The notes under the pieces are model-generated. The model ran no database searches. It had not been told where the DNA came from and saw only the letters and a list, made by a program, of their open reading frames with translations. A program made the position numbers and the translations under genes. This document shows positions 54,708 through 64,000 of a stretch of DNA of 64,000 nt, in pieces. Source of the stretch: Termitomyces sp. T153 (lineage: Eukaryota; Basidiomycota; Agaricomycetes; Agaricales; Lyophyllaceae); assembly GCA_018296165.2 (NCBI GenBank), contig JACKQL020000035.1:434001-498000 (forward strand). The letters are read 5' to 3'. How positions within the stretch are numbered: the stretch's first letter is position 1; each line of letters starts with the position of its first letter.

Positions 54708-55032
54708 CCATTTTCAATGTGTCAGAGTTAAAGGTGTCCCTGCTGAGGTGGATATAGGTGAGGCAGGACTGCAGGAATTGCTCTCTGCCAGAGTGGGCAC
54801 CATTGTACATGTCTGGTAGTGCAAGATGCAGAATCCATGGCCATAAGGTTACTGGAGCTGCAAAGATGGGTGCAGATGTAGTTGGGGCTGGTTCCACAGC
54901 TGCAGAAGAGGCGGAGTTAGGGGGTAGGTGTTTGAGCAGCACCTGGAGGGATTGAGAGATAAGATTGGTTGTTTGATGGAGGGTAGAGAGTTCAGTAGTA
55001 TAGTGGGTGAGAGATGATTGTGTTAATTGCAC
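54708..55032 (-). pseudogene. R2 gag remnant, N-terminal part
   Basis: Minus strand from ATG 55032 (MQLTQSSLTHYTTELSTL). It includes LALPDMYNGAHSGREQFLQS and LTYIHLSRDTFNSDTLKM, the conserved front of the capsid domain. It joins the 51909-52810 part after removal of the 52811-54707 insert. Confidence 0.8.
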
Positions 55033-55228
55033 CTGGGTTTCTAGGTGAAGCAGGCAAGTCCAGGCTTTATCCTGTGGGGCCAGGGCCTTTGAGGGTGTGT
55101 CTGGGCCGGCAAGCTGAGACAGAGAACTCTGTGGTGTTTAGTTCTGGTGGAGAAGTGACAGGTAGTGGCTCGGAGGTTCCTTGTGGCTATGAGGGGCTTC
55201 CAGACCAGTTTTAGAAGACTTGTTCTGC
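55033..55228 (-). other. R2 leader
   Basis: Between the R2 5' LTR and the first recognisable gag ATG. No self-complementary primer site is visible next to the LTR and no clear tRNA-type site was recognised. Confidence 0.5.
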
Positions 55229-55558
55229 TATAAGGGCAACCTTCAGGGCAGTGGATCAGAGTCACGCAGCTAGCAGAGGGGAATCTGAAGTATATTAGTG
55301 GAGTAGACAACAATACAATCAGTAACTAATCCCTTAGCAGAGGGGAATCTGAAGAGAACAAGTCTAAGGATCCCCACTGCTTGGTGCAGCACATCAGCAG
55401 GCAGCAGAGGCATGGGAACTACTGTACAGATGACTGAAGCTACTCCTAACCCTAGAGCAATGATTGCTGAGGTAATATGGAGAAGCCCCAGAGACATTGA
55501 ACAAGCTGCAGAGGTGCTAGAACTAGTTGTGGAGGTCAGAAATAGAAGTCCCCTGACA
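55229..55558 (-). repeat. R2 5' LTR
   Basis: A 330-bp minus-strand LTR paired with 2010-2365. The outside flank is gagac (55559-55563). The inner end reads TATA in place of TACA through one change. Confidence 0.82.
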
Positions 55559-55926
55559 GAGACAGGCCATGGTGATAATCTGATGGGATCAGTTGAGGAC
55601 ATGGGCCATTCCAGGGTCATTGTGATGCTCTTGAATTGGTCAGGTAAACTAGGGAGATGAGTTGGCAATGCATGCTGGAGTCAGCAACAGTGGGGGAGGG
55701 TCCTAGGGGCTCAGGAGAGTCAGGGGAAGCATTGACAGCTGTGGGAAAGGCATTGGAGTTAGCCAGGAGAACATCAGAGTTTTCCAGGGAAGTGTTGGAG
55801 TTACCCAGAGTGGGTGACATGGGTGGGCAAAGATTGGGGAAGTCAAAGGGGAAGGGATAGGGGTGAACTCTGAGAAAGTGAGGTGGCTGGAAATGAGGTC
55901 CAGGATTCTGGGAATAGGTTGTGACA
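55559..55926 (-). repeat. R1 3' LTR, right part
   Basis: The 5' portion of the R1 3' LTR (starts TGTCACAACC on the minus strand at 55926), interrupted by R2. Removing R2 and one duplication joins it to 2009 in the order seen in the intact R1 5' LTR near 62250. Confidence 0.85.
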
Positions 55927-56134
55927 TCACCTCCTCTTCAGTGTTGAGGCCCTTGAAACACCAGGCATGAGTTGGGGGGCATGGGAATTGAGGTCCAAGC
56001 AATATTGATCAATCTGCAGCAAGCAGTGGCAGTGTGGGAAATGAAGTTGCAGCATGATTGTCATCCATCAAGAAGCTTGTCCTAGGAAATTCAAAGGGAG
56101 GAGGAACATACTCTGGTGTTCCTCATTTCTTTCC
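55927..56134 (+). other. R1 purine tract and upstream region of antisense gene
   Basis: Non-coding. The cacctcctcttcag sequence at the left is the complement of the R1 polypurine tract. The rest corresponds to R6 22304-22500. Confidence 0.55.
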
Positions 56135-57225
56135 ATGTCTTCTGCCATGCCATCATCACTTTTTCCATTGCCAACTCCACCCTCCTCTGGTGACAACCAT
56201 GTGGCTGTGTGGGCAGAGTACAAGTGTCAGCAGCAGGAGTTTGAACAGCAGTGGGACTACAGAAAGGTGGTTGCAATGAACCATCATTATAAGTGTGGTG
56301 TTTTTTCTTTCTCCAGAGTCATTGATTGAGTTGTCCTCAGCAGTGGTGGGTTCCTCCAGGAGTTCCTCTTATATGAGGGGGTTGGGGCCTTCTGGCCATT
56401 CAGTTCCCATTGCCCCAGGGCATTCTGCAAGGCCCAGTCTGGAGGTGGGGGTCATCCACATTGTTCCAGAGGCAGAAAGGATTCCTCAGGTGCAGGTGAT
56501 GCTGGAGGTATTTGTGGGGGTGCTGGAGTGGGCATGGGGTCCTCCAACTCTGGAGTGGTGCCAGAATGAGGCTTCAGTGAGTCCCTACCTCTTTTCCAGT
56601 ATTTGCTGACTAATTGTCTCAGTGCACTCTCTGTGCCTGGCAGGGAGAGTTGTGCAAGTTTGATGAGCCAACTGCAGAGTCCTGCTGTGATACCTCCATC
56701 TGCCTTCCATGTTGTACAAAGCACAAAAAATGTTCAATTTTATTGGAGTGGTGTGCTGCCTGTATTCTTGCCATAGAGCACAGAGGCTGGGAGGTGGTGG
56801 GAGGAGTGGCTAGTAAGTGAGGCAGCCTTGAGTGTGCAGGGATTTTGCATAAGTGTTCTCTCCTTCTCTCTGACCTCTGCTAACCAATTTGAGTCAGGCT
56901 GAGTTCAGAAGCACTGGGTCCTTATGGATGGGGCTTCCACTGTGTTTGCATCAATCCAGGATGGGTTGGTGCAGATGCCTGTGGACCATCCTCCAGAGTT
57001 AGATTGGGGGGTGGTGAGGATGGGATGGTTATTGGTGGGGCACAGCAGCATAATGCAGTAGCCCTGGTGTCATAGTGGGATGTGGCAGCAGATGTGAGAA
57101 AAGAATTGCCTGGGCTTATAGAGGTTCTGGCCATGGTGAGGGCCCAGATGGAGGTGGATTGGGGGATTGGAGGAGTAAGGAGGGGAGCTCCAAAGGGGGG
57201 AGGGAGTGAGGTGGTCCAGGGCTTG
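56135..57225 (+). pseudogene. R1 antisense gene remnant with intact cysteine spacing
   Basis: Plus strand, antisense to R1. ATG 56135 (MSSAMPSSLFPLPTPP). A second-exon segment ends GPPTLEWCQNEA. Intron 56577-56622 (GTGAGT...CTGACTAAT...CAG, 46 bp) lies at the same position as R6 intron 2. Directly after it come six cysteines, CX2CX6CX15CX2CX6C (56623-56733), identical in spacing to R6. The coiled coil is mostly deleted; a WEVVGGVASK piece and an AQMEVDWGIGG end remain. Two donors read CATAAGTG or TATAAGTG, as expected from CpG decay of C-GTAAGTG. The oldest recognisable copy of the gene in the window. Confidence 0.75.
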
Positions 57226-60200
57226 AGCCTTTCTTGTCCACTGTCCATTGTCACCATTTATTTCCTTTATCATCCCATGCTGTATTGTAGTTTGTATATA
57301 AAATCTTGGCTTTTTAGGAGAAGTACTCAGTCTCAGGTCATGTGAGGGAAGGGTAAGGAATGAAAGACACACTGGGGTTACTTGTGGGAGTTGAATCCCT
57401 AACTAGTCCTGGGGTTGATGAAATTTGGCAGAGCATTGCAGGTGGGGTTCCCAGAGTTTGGTGGGGGCATTGGAGGTTTTCTGTGGGGCTCCAATGTGTT
57501 TTGAGGGTGTCAATGGGCAGAGTGTTGGTCTGGACTTGCTTCTTGGAAGTTCAAGCCAAGGTTATGGGTGGTTGTTCTTAGATCTGGGGCTATATCAAGC
57601 ATTTGTTGGGGCACCTCCAGGTTTTCAGTATGCTTTGGTAGTGGCTTTGATTTTCATTCTGGTGTAGCTGGTGGAGGGGGCAGAGATCTTCTGGTGACTT
57701 TGATTTTGCTCTGATATGACTGGCAGAGGGGGGCAGAGGTCCCTTTTTGATAGCAAGGGTGATGGAGTGAAGTTTGTCCTTGGGAGCAGGGCAGGTCAGA
57801 GATGGGAGTCCTTGGCAGCATAGCAGTGGGGCTCCAGAGTTGGGGTTGCCATTGTAGTAGGCTCAGCAGGGGGCTGTTTTACTTGCCAGCTATGCTGTTG
57901 GTTGAGTCAGCATAGGAGCAAAGATACTTCCTTGAAGTTTGGCTTACTCATTTTTGCAATCAGTCAATCTCCAAGCATGAGGGGTTGGGTGGGTGACTTC
58001 AAGGGTGGAGGTGTTTGGAGGCTTTTGTTTGGGCAGAGACATGCTTGGGTAGGGATTTGTCAAACTCTGGAGTATTGTGTTTTTATTGGAGGTGTGTTTG
58101 GTTAGGCATTTGCTGTGCTCTGGAGTATTGTATTTTGTGCCTGGTTGGGGTTTTGCTGTGCTCCAGAGTGTCAGCAGAGGGTTGTGCTTGGTTGGGGTTT
58201 GTAGGTTCTGGCCCAGTTACATAACATTCCCTTTTGTCCCTGGCCAAAGGTAAGTCAGAGATGGGCAGAGGAGTCTTATGTGTTTCTGGCATTCTTGGGG
58301 CTTGGAGTGCTGCTGGAGTTTGTCAGGACAAGTGTGTTCTGAGTCTGGGGCATGGGTTCATCTTTCTCAGAGTAGGGGTTAGTAGTCTAGAGGTAGTGTG
58401 GAGGTGGGTGGATGGATGACTCTTCTTAGCAGAGTTGCTTTTGGAGCAAGAGAGGAGTTTGGGGCTGTCATTCTGTGGGTTGTTCTTCCTGGGAGTTGGG
58501 GCAGGTGGTGCAGAGGTGGCATAATGGCTGGGTTGGCTGCTAGCTCACTGGTAGAGTTGTATCAAGGGTTGTATTAGAGGGTCCAGCATCTTTGGAGGTC
58601 CAGCAGCAGTTTCATCCCTTCTTAGAGTGGAGCCAGCAGACTGGAGGTGGTATGAGGGTTGGTGGGGTGCTGGCTGATTGGCAGAGCTCTTCTGGGTTTG
58701 GTGGGGCATGAGTGGGGCATAGGTGGGGTTGGTCTAGAAGTGAGCTCAGGGATTTATATCTTCTTCTAGAGTAAGAGCCAATAGTCCAGGGTTAGTGTGG
58801 GGGCTGGTGAGTGGACAGCTTATTGATGGAGTTGACTTTGGAGGTAGTGCTGAGCAGGGGAGGGGGTCTGAGGGTGTGTTTTGTCAGTCCATTCTTCCCA
58901 GCACAAGAACCAGAGATCCAGAGTCAATTATAAAGGTTAGGTTGGGGGGTTGGCTTGTTGGCAGGGTTGTGGTGGAGGTTGCACAGGGCAAGGAGGGGGT
59001 CCAGAGTGGAGTTTACCTCCTTATTCAAATCAGCATGACATATAAACATTTAACAGAAGTTACCACTGAGTGGCAGAGTTGTTGGATAAGTGGCAGTGGT
59101 CCCTGGAGTTGTGCTTAGATGTGGTGGGTGCATTCTAGTTGCTTACCAACAGCTTAGGTAGGTCAGACTATTGCCCAGACATGTGAAAACATTGTTTATA
59201 TTGGGGAGTGGTTATTCACAAATGCTGGAGGGTGGCAGGGAAGTTGGTTGCACAAGGACATTACTTGAGACTTCTCTATTCATGCTCCGCAGCAGTTCAG
59301 AGGTCATTTTTGATGGAAAGGAGGTAGGTCTAGGCACTGTGGGGTGATCAACAAGATCTCTGATCAGGGAAAAGGGGTACCACTTCTTTGGGGGGGCTCA
59401 TTGGTCCTTTGATTGTTGGAGTGGAGTTGGAGGAGCTATTCATCTTTCTTGGCACCTGGGTCAATCTCTGGTGGGCATGGTCAGGTCACATGGTACCTTG
59501 CCAAATTTGGGGGAAACTACTTTGGGTGTCCCAAACTTGTTTTTTTACTGGGTGATTGATGGTGGGGAGGACAGTGGTGGGGCTGTGGCTTCCAGTGGTG
59601 GAGGTTGGGGCATGGGACATCCTTACTTGTTGTTGGGTAGGAACAGCATTTTCTTCAATGTTGATTTGCAGTGGATGGTGGCAGGAGATATTACTCATTT
59701 CTTGGAGAATACATCAGCAAACTTATGATACTCTGGAGAGACTACTTCATATAGAGTTTGTCCTCCTGGTGCTCCAGCAGTATAGTTTCTGTTCATAGAT
59801 GTCTTCCTGACAAAGGTAGAGTAGTTTGGGGTTGGTAGTTGAGGATTCAACCTTGCAGAGTGCATGCTAAGGGGACATTGTCAAGGAGTTGGTGTCATAG
59901 ATTCCCTAGATGGATGTTGGAGTCAAAATGGAGGTTCTGGAGCTGTAGCATCAGGGTCTGGAGTTGTGTGGAGAGGCTCAGGATGGCCTGGGGTGGTAGT
60001 TCAAGGTGCTTTGGATCTTTATGTGACATTTCAGAGTTCTTTGCTTTCTTTGGAGAACATGTCAGCGAGTTTATGGTACTCTGGAGGAACTCCTTCATAT
60101 AGAATTCTCCTTTCTTGTGGTCTGTTCCAGTGGGGTTACTTCTGCACTTGAGTGTTCTCTTTTACTTAAAGATGGCAAGGTTTGGTAGTTGAAGGGTGGA

Positions 60201-61336
60201 AGTCCCATCTTGTGAAGTGTGTGCGGAGGGAGGTGGTGTCAAGCATTTTGATGTCAGAGGCTCCAGACTAATTGGAAGGGGGTGTTGAAGTAATGGTGGA
60301 GGGGTCTGGAGTTGTCTAGCATTGTGGGCTAGAGTGCTGGAGTTCTCACATCAACTTCTGGGGTTGGTTGAAGGTGCCTTTGGGGTGTGTTTCAAGAAGG
60401 CTGGGGCAGAGGTGCATATTCCTTTTTTGTCCACCTTGAGGCATGGGGATTTTTTTGTCTTGCTTCAGAGTTGCTGGAGTTAGGTCAGAGGTGTTGGAGG
60501 TTCTGGGGAACTGGAGGGAGGAGTAGGGGAGTTGTATTCATGCTTCAGAGACTTGTTGCAGAGTTTGTCCAGTCAAATGTTGGGGTTGACAGCCGGTTAT
60601 CCAAGGAGTCCTAGCTGATTTTAGGGGTTGGTGCTGGGTTTGGAAGTGGAGTACCAGTCTTAGTATCTTGATTTATTTGTTGGAGGGGGTGGGGTTGTTG
60701 ATTTGGAATTTTGATTCCAATGATGGCAGGCTTGCTTTGGAGGGTTGACATCCTCAGAGTTGGGTGGGAGTGTGGCATGGGGGTTGGGTGTTTTCCCTTG
60801 CAAAGCAGCAGAGGTTTGCTCCTTTGATGTAGGTGGGGGTTATTGCTTGTTTTCTTAGTGTGGGTGGAGGAGGTGCTGTCAGAGAATTGTTGGGTCAGTT
60901 ATTAGTGGCACACAGATCTTGATGGAGCTGTGAGTAGGGCTAGTGGGTCCAAAGGTAGAGAGTTAGGGAGTGTGTGGTTGGGGCTTTGTCATTGTTGTTG
61001 GCAGGGGTAGCAACTTATCCTTATGCAGTGAGTGACTGTCATCAGCAGGAGTTTGTATCATTGTTGGGGAAATAGTGTGGGTGAGGCACTGGAGGAGTTG
61101 TTGAGCAATAGGTTGATTTATTGCTGGGGTTGCTTGGGTAGTGAGTTGGAGGTGTCATGGTCAATCTTTTAGTAAAAGACAGAGCTGAAGGAGGGGGTGA
61201 GGGAAGTGTAGGAGGTGCTGGTGAGGGTGGTGCAGGAGTGAGGTGATTGGGGTTGAGCAGGGAGGGTGTCTGTGGAGAAAGTCATTGTGTGGGGTGTGTC
61301 TGGAGTAGAGGGGACATTTAGCATTGGATCTGTGAT
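57226..61336 (-). pseudogene. R1 pol relic, heavily shortened by many small deletions
   Basis: Minus-strand sequence in the same order as R6 pol, compressed to about 4.1 kb. The post-pol block lies near 57380-57415, an integrase fragment near 58230-58400 (cctggccaaaggtaagtc), the RNase H/integrase linker near 59040-59090, RT pieces near 59220-59420, and pre-RT linker pieces near 59690-59760 and again near 60055-60120 (a partial duplication). No continuous frame survives and CpG is almost absent. Beyond about 60250 only short C/G-poor fragments remain, and I cannot assign them. Confidence 0.6.
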
Positions 61337-61453
61337 TCAATATGCCTTGGCAAACTGGGCAAGGCCAAACAAATTATAGTGGGTCTCAGGCATGAGCCAA
61401 CCATAGACATTGAGAGTCCCAACAGAAGTGTGTGCAGAGTTAATTGCAGACAT
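61337..61453 (-). CDS. R1 short leader ORF
   Basis: A 38-codon frame on the minus strand at the gag start position (MSAINSAHTSVGTLNVYG), with its stop at the same place as in R4 and R8. The N-terminal residues MSA match R6 gag, linking the leader ORF to a gag start. Confidence 0.4.
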   Translation of the reverse strand: MSAINSAHTSVGTLNVYGWLMPETHYNLFGLAQFAKAY

Positions 61454-61482
61454 CACAAATGGGGTAAGGGAGAGTCTTGATA

Positions 61483-61495
61483 TTATGTCAGGTTC
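61483..61495 (-). promoter_or_regulatory. R1 self-complementary primer binding site
   Basis: The minus strand reads TAATATCAAGACT directly after the LTR. The predicted transcript start is the complement of 62122-62134, AGTCTTGATATTG, 32 nt from TATATAA (complement of 62160-62166). The motif survives intact in an otherwise badly decayed element. Confidence 0.75.
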
Positions 61496-62428
61496 TGCTG
61501 ACCATGGGGTCTCAGCTACACTGGGAAAATCCTTACTAGGTGGATGTGATTCCCTGCACTGATAACTCTGCATTTGGCAAGGGTCTAGGCATGGGGGACT
61601 TGTGAAGGTAAGTGATGGAGAGTGATCCAAATAAGTCCAGGGAGGTTTGAAGAGGTCTAAGACAAGTAGTGGGGAAAGGATCAGACTTGATGAGGTGCCA
61701 GGTACAAGTCTGGAGGTGCCTATTGAAGGTGTGGAGTAAGCAGAGGCTATGCAAGCAATGAGAGCAGAGCCAGAGCTTGATGGGGGATCAATGGAAGTTG
61801 ATGGGTTCTGGAACTGAGCTTGTAGCAAGGTCTGGAGATGGTTTGAAGAATGTCAGAGTTTGTAATCATATGCATGGAGGTTGTAAAGGCATTAATATTG
61901 AAAGGACTTGAGCATAATAATGGAGATAGAGTTGAATGAAATGAAACAGAGTTCAGACAAGATCAAGATGAGAACAAAAATAGATTCAAGCAGAGATACA
62001 AAATGATAACAGAACAATAGTGGAAATGGAGACAAGACAAGACTGGAAGACTGAGAGAAAGAGAAACATAACACAGAACACAAAACCGAGACAGAAACAA
62101 TCAGAAACACATCAGGTAAGGCAATATCAAGACTAGAGTATGAGGTGCTACTCTATGACTTATATACTGACTACTGGAGAGCTCCAGGGGAGGGTGGGTG
62201 TGGTGGCAGAGCTCAACAGAGCTGCACAGAGTTGACAGGTATCAGTTGTGATTAGGGTACAGGCCACAGTGATATTCTGATGGGATCAGTTGAGGACATG
62301 GGCTGTCCTGGAGTTGTTGTGATGCTCCAGGGTTGGTCAGGCAAACTAGGGAGATGAGTGAGTGATGCATGCTGGAGTCAAGAACAGTGGGGGAGGGTCC
62401 TAGGAGCTCAGGAGAGTCAGGGGAAGCA
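61496..62428 (-). repeat. R1 5' LTR, truncated at its outer end
   Basis: 933 bp of minus-strand LTR. The first 150-200 bp of U3 are missing, and at 62428/62429 the sequence changes abruptly to R0 pol. About 400 bp of R0 pol between this fragment and 1254 are also missing, so a deletion removed the LTR edge, the target duplication and adjacent R0 sequence. Confidence 0.8.
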
Positions 62429-62518
62429 CATGTTGTAGATCTTGCCAAAAGGGGAGAAGGTGCTTTTCTTGAAATCAATTTTGTGATCATAGGAGCAGTG
62501 TGGGTGAAGTTCTTTTGC
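62429..62518 (-). pseudogene. R0 pol fragment (pre-RT segment)
   Basis: About 90 bp on the minus strand matching R6 pol near 17490-17570 (catgttgtagatcttgcc side). It is bounded by the R1 LTR deletion on the left and a new repeat on the right. Confidence 0.7.
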
Positions 62519-62856
62519 TGTAACGGAGCACCCATTACTTGTGCTACCTTTCTATATTAGTTCTATTATTATTTAATTATATGGATAGCATCATGTGACA
62601 CTATCTCTAAAAGTATGATACATTTACTTATGTAAGGCAGCACCTTACTTCATACTTTGTAGACAGAACTAAGAACTGGTTTTGACTTATGGAGTGTGAA
62701 TTGTAAGCTGTGTGACCTGTAACAGAAACATTACATTTTTTAAAGTCAAATGAGCATTGACTTGTTTGCAAAGCAGGAACCTGAACTTCTGTGAAAGAAG
62801 TTCACTGCCACTAGTTACAATCAGCATATTAAAATTTTTGACATACACCTTCTACA
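62519..62856 (+). repeat. R9 candidate LTR at right edge
   Basis: A 338-bp AT-rich stretch starting TGTAACGGAGC and ending TTCTACA, directly interrupting the R0 pol fragment. TG...CA ends and a following gag-like frame suggest the 5' LTR of another element running out of the window. No second copy is available to confirm it. Confidence 0.35.
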
Positions 62857-63725
62857 ATGGGCACTGTAGTGACCATGGAAGGTCAGGTGCCTGGGCCTAG
62901 GTCCAAGACAGAGTTTGATGAAGCATTGAAGAGTGCTCTTTATCTTGGTGGGGCCTATGTGCCCCCACTCATTGACTCTGTTGCAAGCACTACAACAGCC
63001 TAGTGAGATGCCATGTGATTATGTGGCTAGACAGGCTGTGGTAGACCATCAACAACAGGCCATATTGGGCATGATTATAGCACCAGACTTCATGTCTACT
63101 GACATGGGGTTGGTGATTACAGTAGAGCAACCAGTGGTGTGGCATAGACCTGGTGAGTCTACATGGAAAGCCCTGACTTGAGAAGATTGAGTTGCTCTAC
63201 AGCAATTTTGCAATGGGGACATGGAGGACTTTGGACAGTCCTACATGGACAATCAAGGGGTGGTGATCCAAGGGAATACCACCTATGATGCATGGCTGGA
63301 AGGGTATGTTCCACCAGAACAAACCAAGCCAATTAAGAAGGAGGAGCAAGATTCTTGCTCCCCTCTTAGAAATAGAAATGCTGGGACTGGTCAGAGCCCC
63401 TAGCCAAGGAGAATCTGGATGGGGATCACTAGAGAGTGATCCTGTGTCCTCTCCTTTCTCTATGCCACACTGTAGACCCCAGGGTCCAGGAGGAGGAGGT
63501 GGAGGTCCAGAAAGAGGACTACCTTTTTCTGGTTGTGGAGCATTGCCACCCTCAGGAAGAGGCCCACCTGATTCAGGAGGACCAGGTGATGGCCCTGCTA
63601 GTGAAAATGATGGTGTGGGATGTTGCAGCAGGTTACGCAGGGATGGGACAGACTAGTAGTACTGGCAAAACAGATAGAGGTCTAATGATAGTCTTAGAAT
63701 TGAGGTCTAGACATTGTCAACAGTG
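62857..63725 (+). pseudogene. Degraded gag-like ORF of unknown family
   Basis: Frames from ATG 62857 (MGTVVTMEGQVPGP) continue after a frameshift near 63000 as QQPSEMPCDYVARQAV and HRPGESTWKALT. They then read DFGQSYMDNQGVVIQGN (63220 on) and a Gly/Pro-rich run near 63480-63600. Length and the Gly/Pro-rich tail recall a retrotransposon gag, but no capsid or knuckle motif is recognised. Several stops are present. Confidence 0.35.
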
Positions 63726-63802
63726 ACTGGTATTAGACTGAAGAGATATATATACCTGGGGTCCAGACATTGTCAACAGTGACTGGTATTAGACTGAAGA
63801 GA
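63706..63802 (+). repeat. 41-bp direct duplication
   Basis: A 41-bp unit (core gacattgtcaacagtgactg) at 63706-63746 recurs at 63762-63802 with one difference, separated by 15 bp. The remaining sequence to 64000 shows nothing I can assign. Confidence 0.85.
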
Positions 63803-64000
63803 ACATGTGGGCCCCAGAGCAGAAAATAATTTAGAGGTTATATGTATGTATGTTTCCTGTGTATTGCACAACCATCATTAAGGTAAGTTTAACACTCCCA
63901 CCTGATGTAGTGCCCACAGTGTCACTGAAGTTCAGCTCTGCTAAACTCTCTAACTAACCCCATCTTTCTTTGCAAGTTATCCACTGTGTCATGAGGCAGG

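Noticed and set aside
57226..61336. Separate unknown genes in the GT-rich region
   Set aside because: Short motifs follow R6 pol order on the minus strand and no frame is maintained; treated as R1 decay.
1..64000. CRISPR arrays, operons, ribosome binding sites, rRNA
   Set aside because: Nothing of the kind was seen; introns, LTR elements and codon patterns indicate a eukaryote.

Overview
The window is a nest of fungal LTR retrotransposons with no recognisable host gene, rRNA or tRNA. The signs point to a basidiomycete, probably an Agaricomycete: Ty3/gypsy pol with a chromodomain, introns of about 50 bp with GTRAGT donors, a GC-rich young element, and old copies decayed mainly by CpG to TpG/CpA change. 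The species cannot be named from sequence alone. Labels used here: R0 to R9 are separate insertions, numbered roughly from oldest to youngest where order can be read, R9 being an unordered right-edge element.

Layout. R0 pol fragments lie at both ends (236-1254 and 62429-62518, minus). R1 (minus) has its 5' LTR at 61496-62428 and its 3' LTR at 55564-55926 plus 1255-2009, split by R2. R2 (minus) spans 2010-55558, with target duplications gggac/gagac, and holds almost everything else. R3 (5' LTR 3656-4716, 3' LTR 28058-29119) entered R2 pol. R4 (7560-26024) entered R3 gag, and a related solo LTR, R4b (50710-51908), entered R2 gag/pol. R5 is a solo LTR (10088-11403) inside R4. R6 (12695-23505) is a young, structurally complete element inside R4, with 5-bp duplications and LTRs differing by about three substitutions and one 1-bp indel. 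R7 (33992-42029) and R8 (42817-49066) are in R3 pol. R9 starts near 62519.

The flanking duplications and broken reading frames fit only if the segment from about 26025 to 50709 was inverted by recombination between the R4 3' LTR and R4b. R3 and R2 each continue across the two junctions on opposite strands.

Biology. R6, R1, R3, R4 and R8 form one self-priming chromovirus family. The 13 nt after the LTR are complementary to the predicted 5' end of the transcript, 32 nt downstream of TATATAA. R6 carries gag (836 codons), pol in the -1 frame with two tandem aspartic protease domains, RT, RNase H, integrase and chromodomain. It also carries an antisense gene with three introns between pol and the 3' LTR, predicted at 514 aa, with a six-cysteine zinc-cluster-like motif, a basic patch and a coiled coil. 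Relics of this gene occur in R1 and R3. Shorter versions without the cysteine cluster are kept by the non-autonomous R4 and R8. A separate lineage, R7, has an analogous antisense, intron-containing, cysteine-cluster gene. I regard this recurrent antisense accessory gene as the most interesting content of the window.
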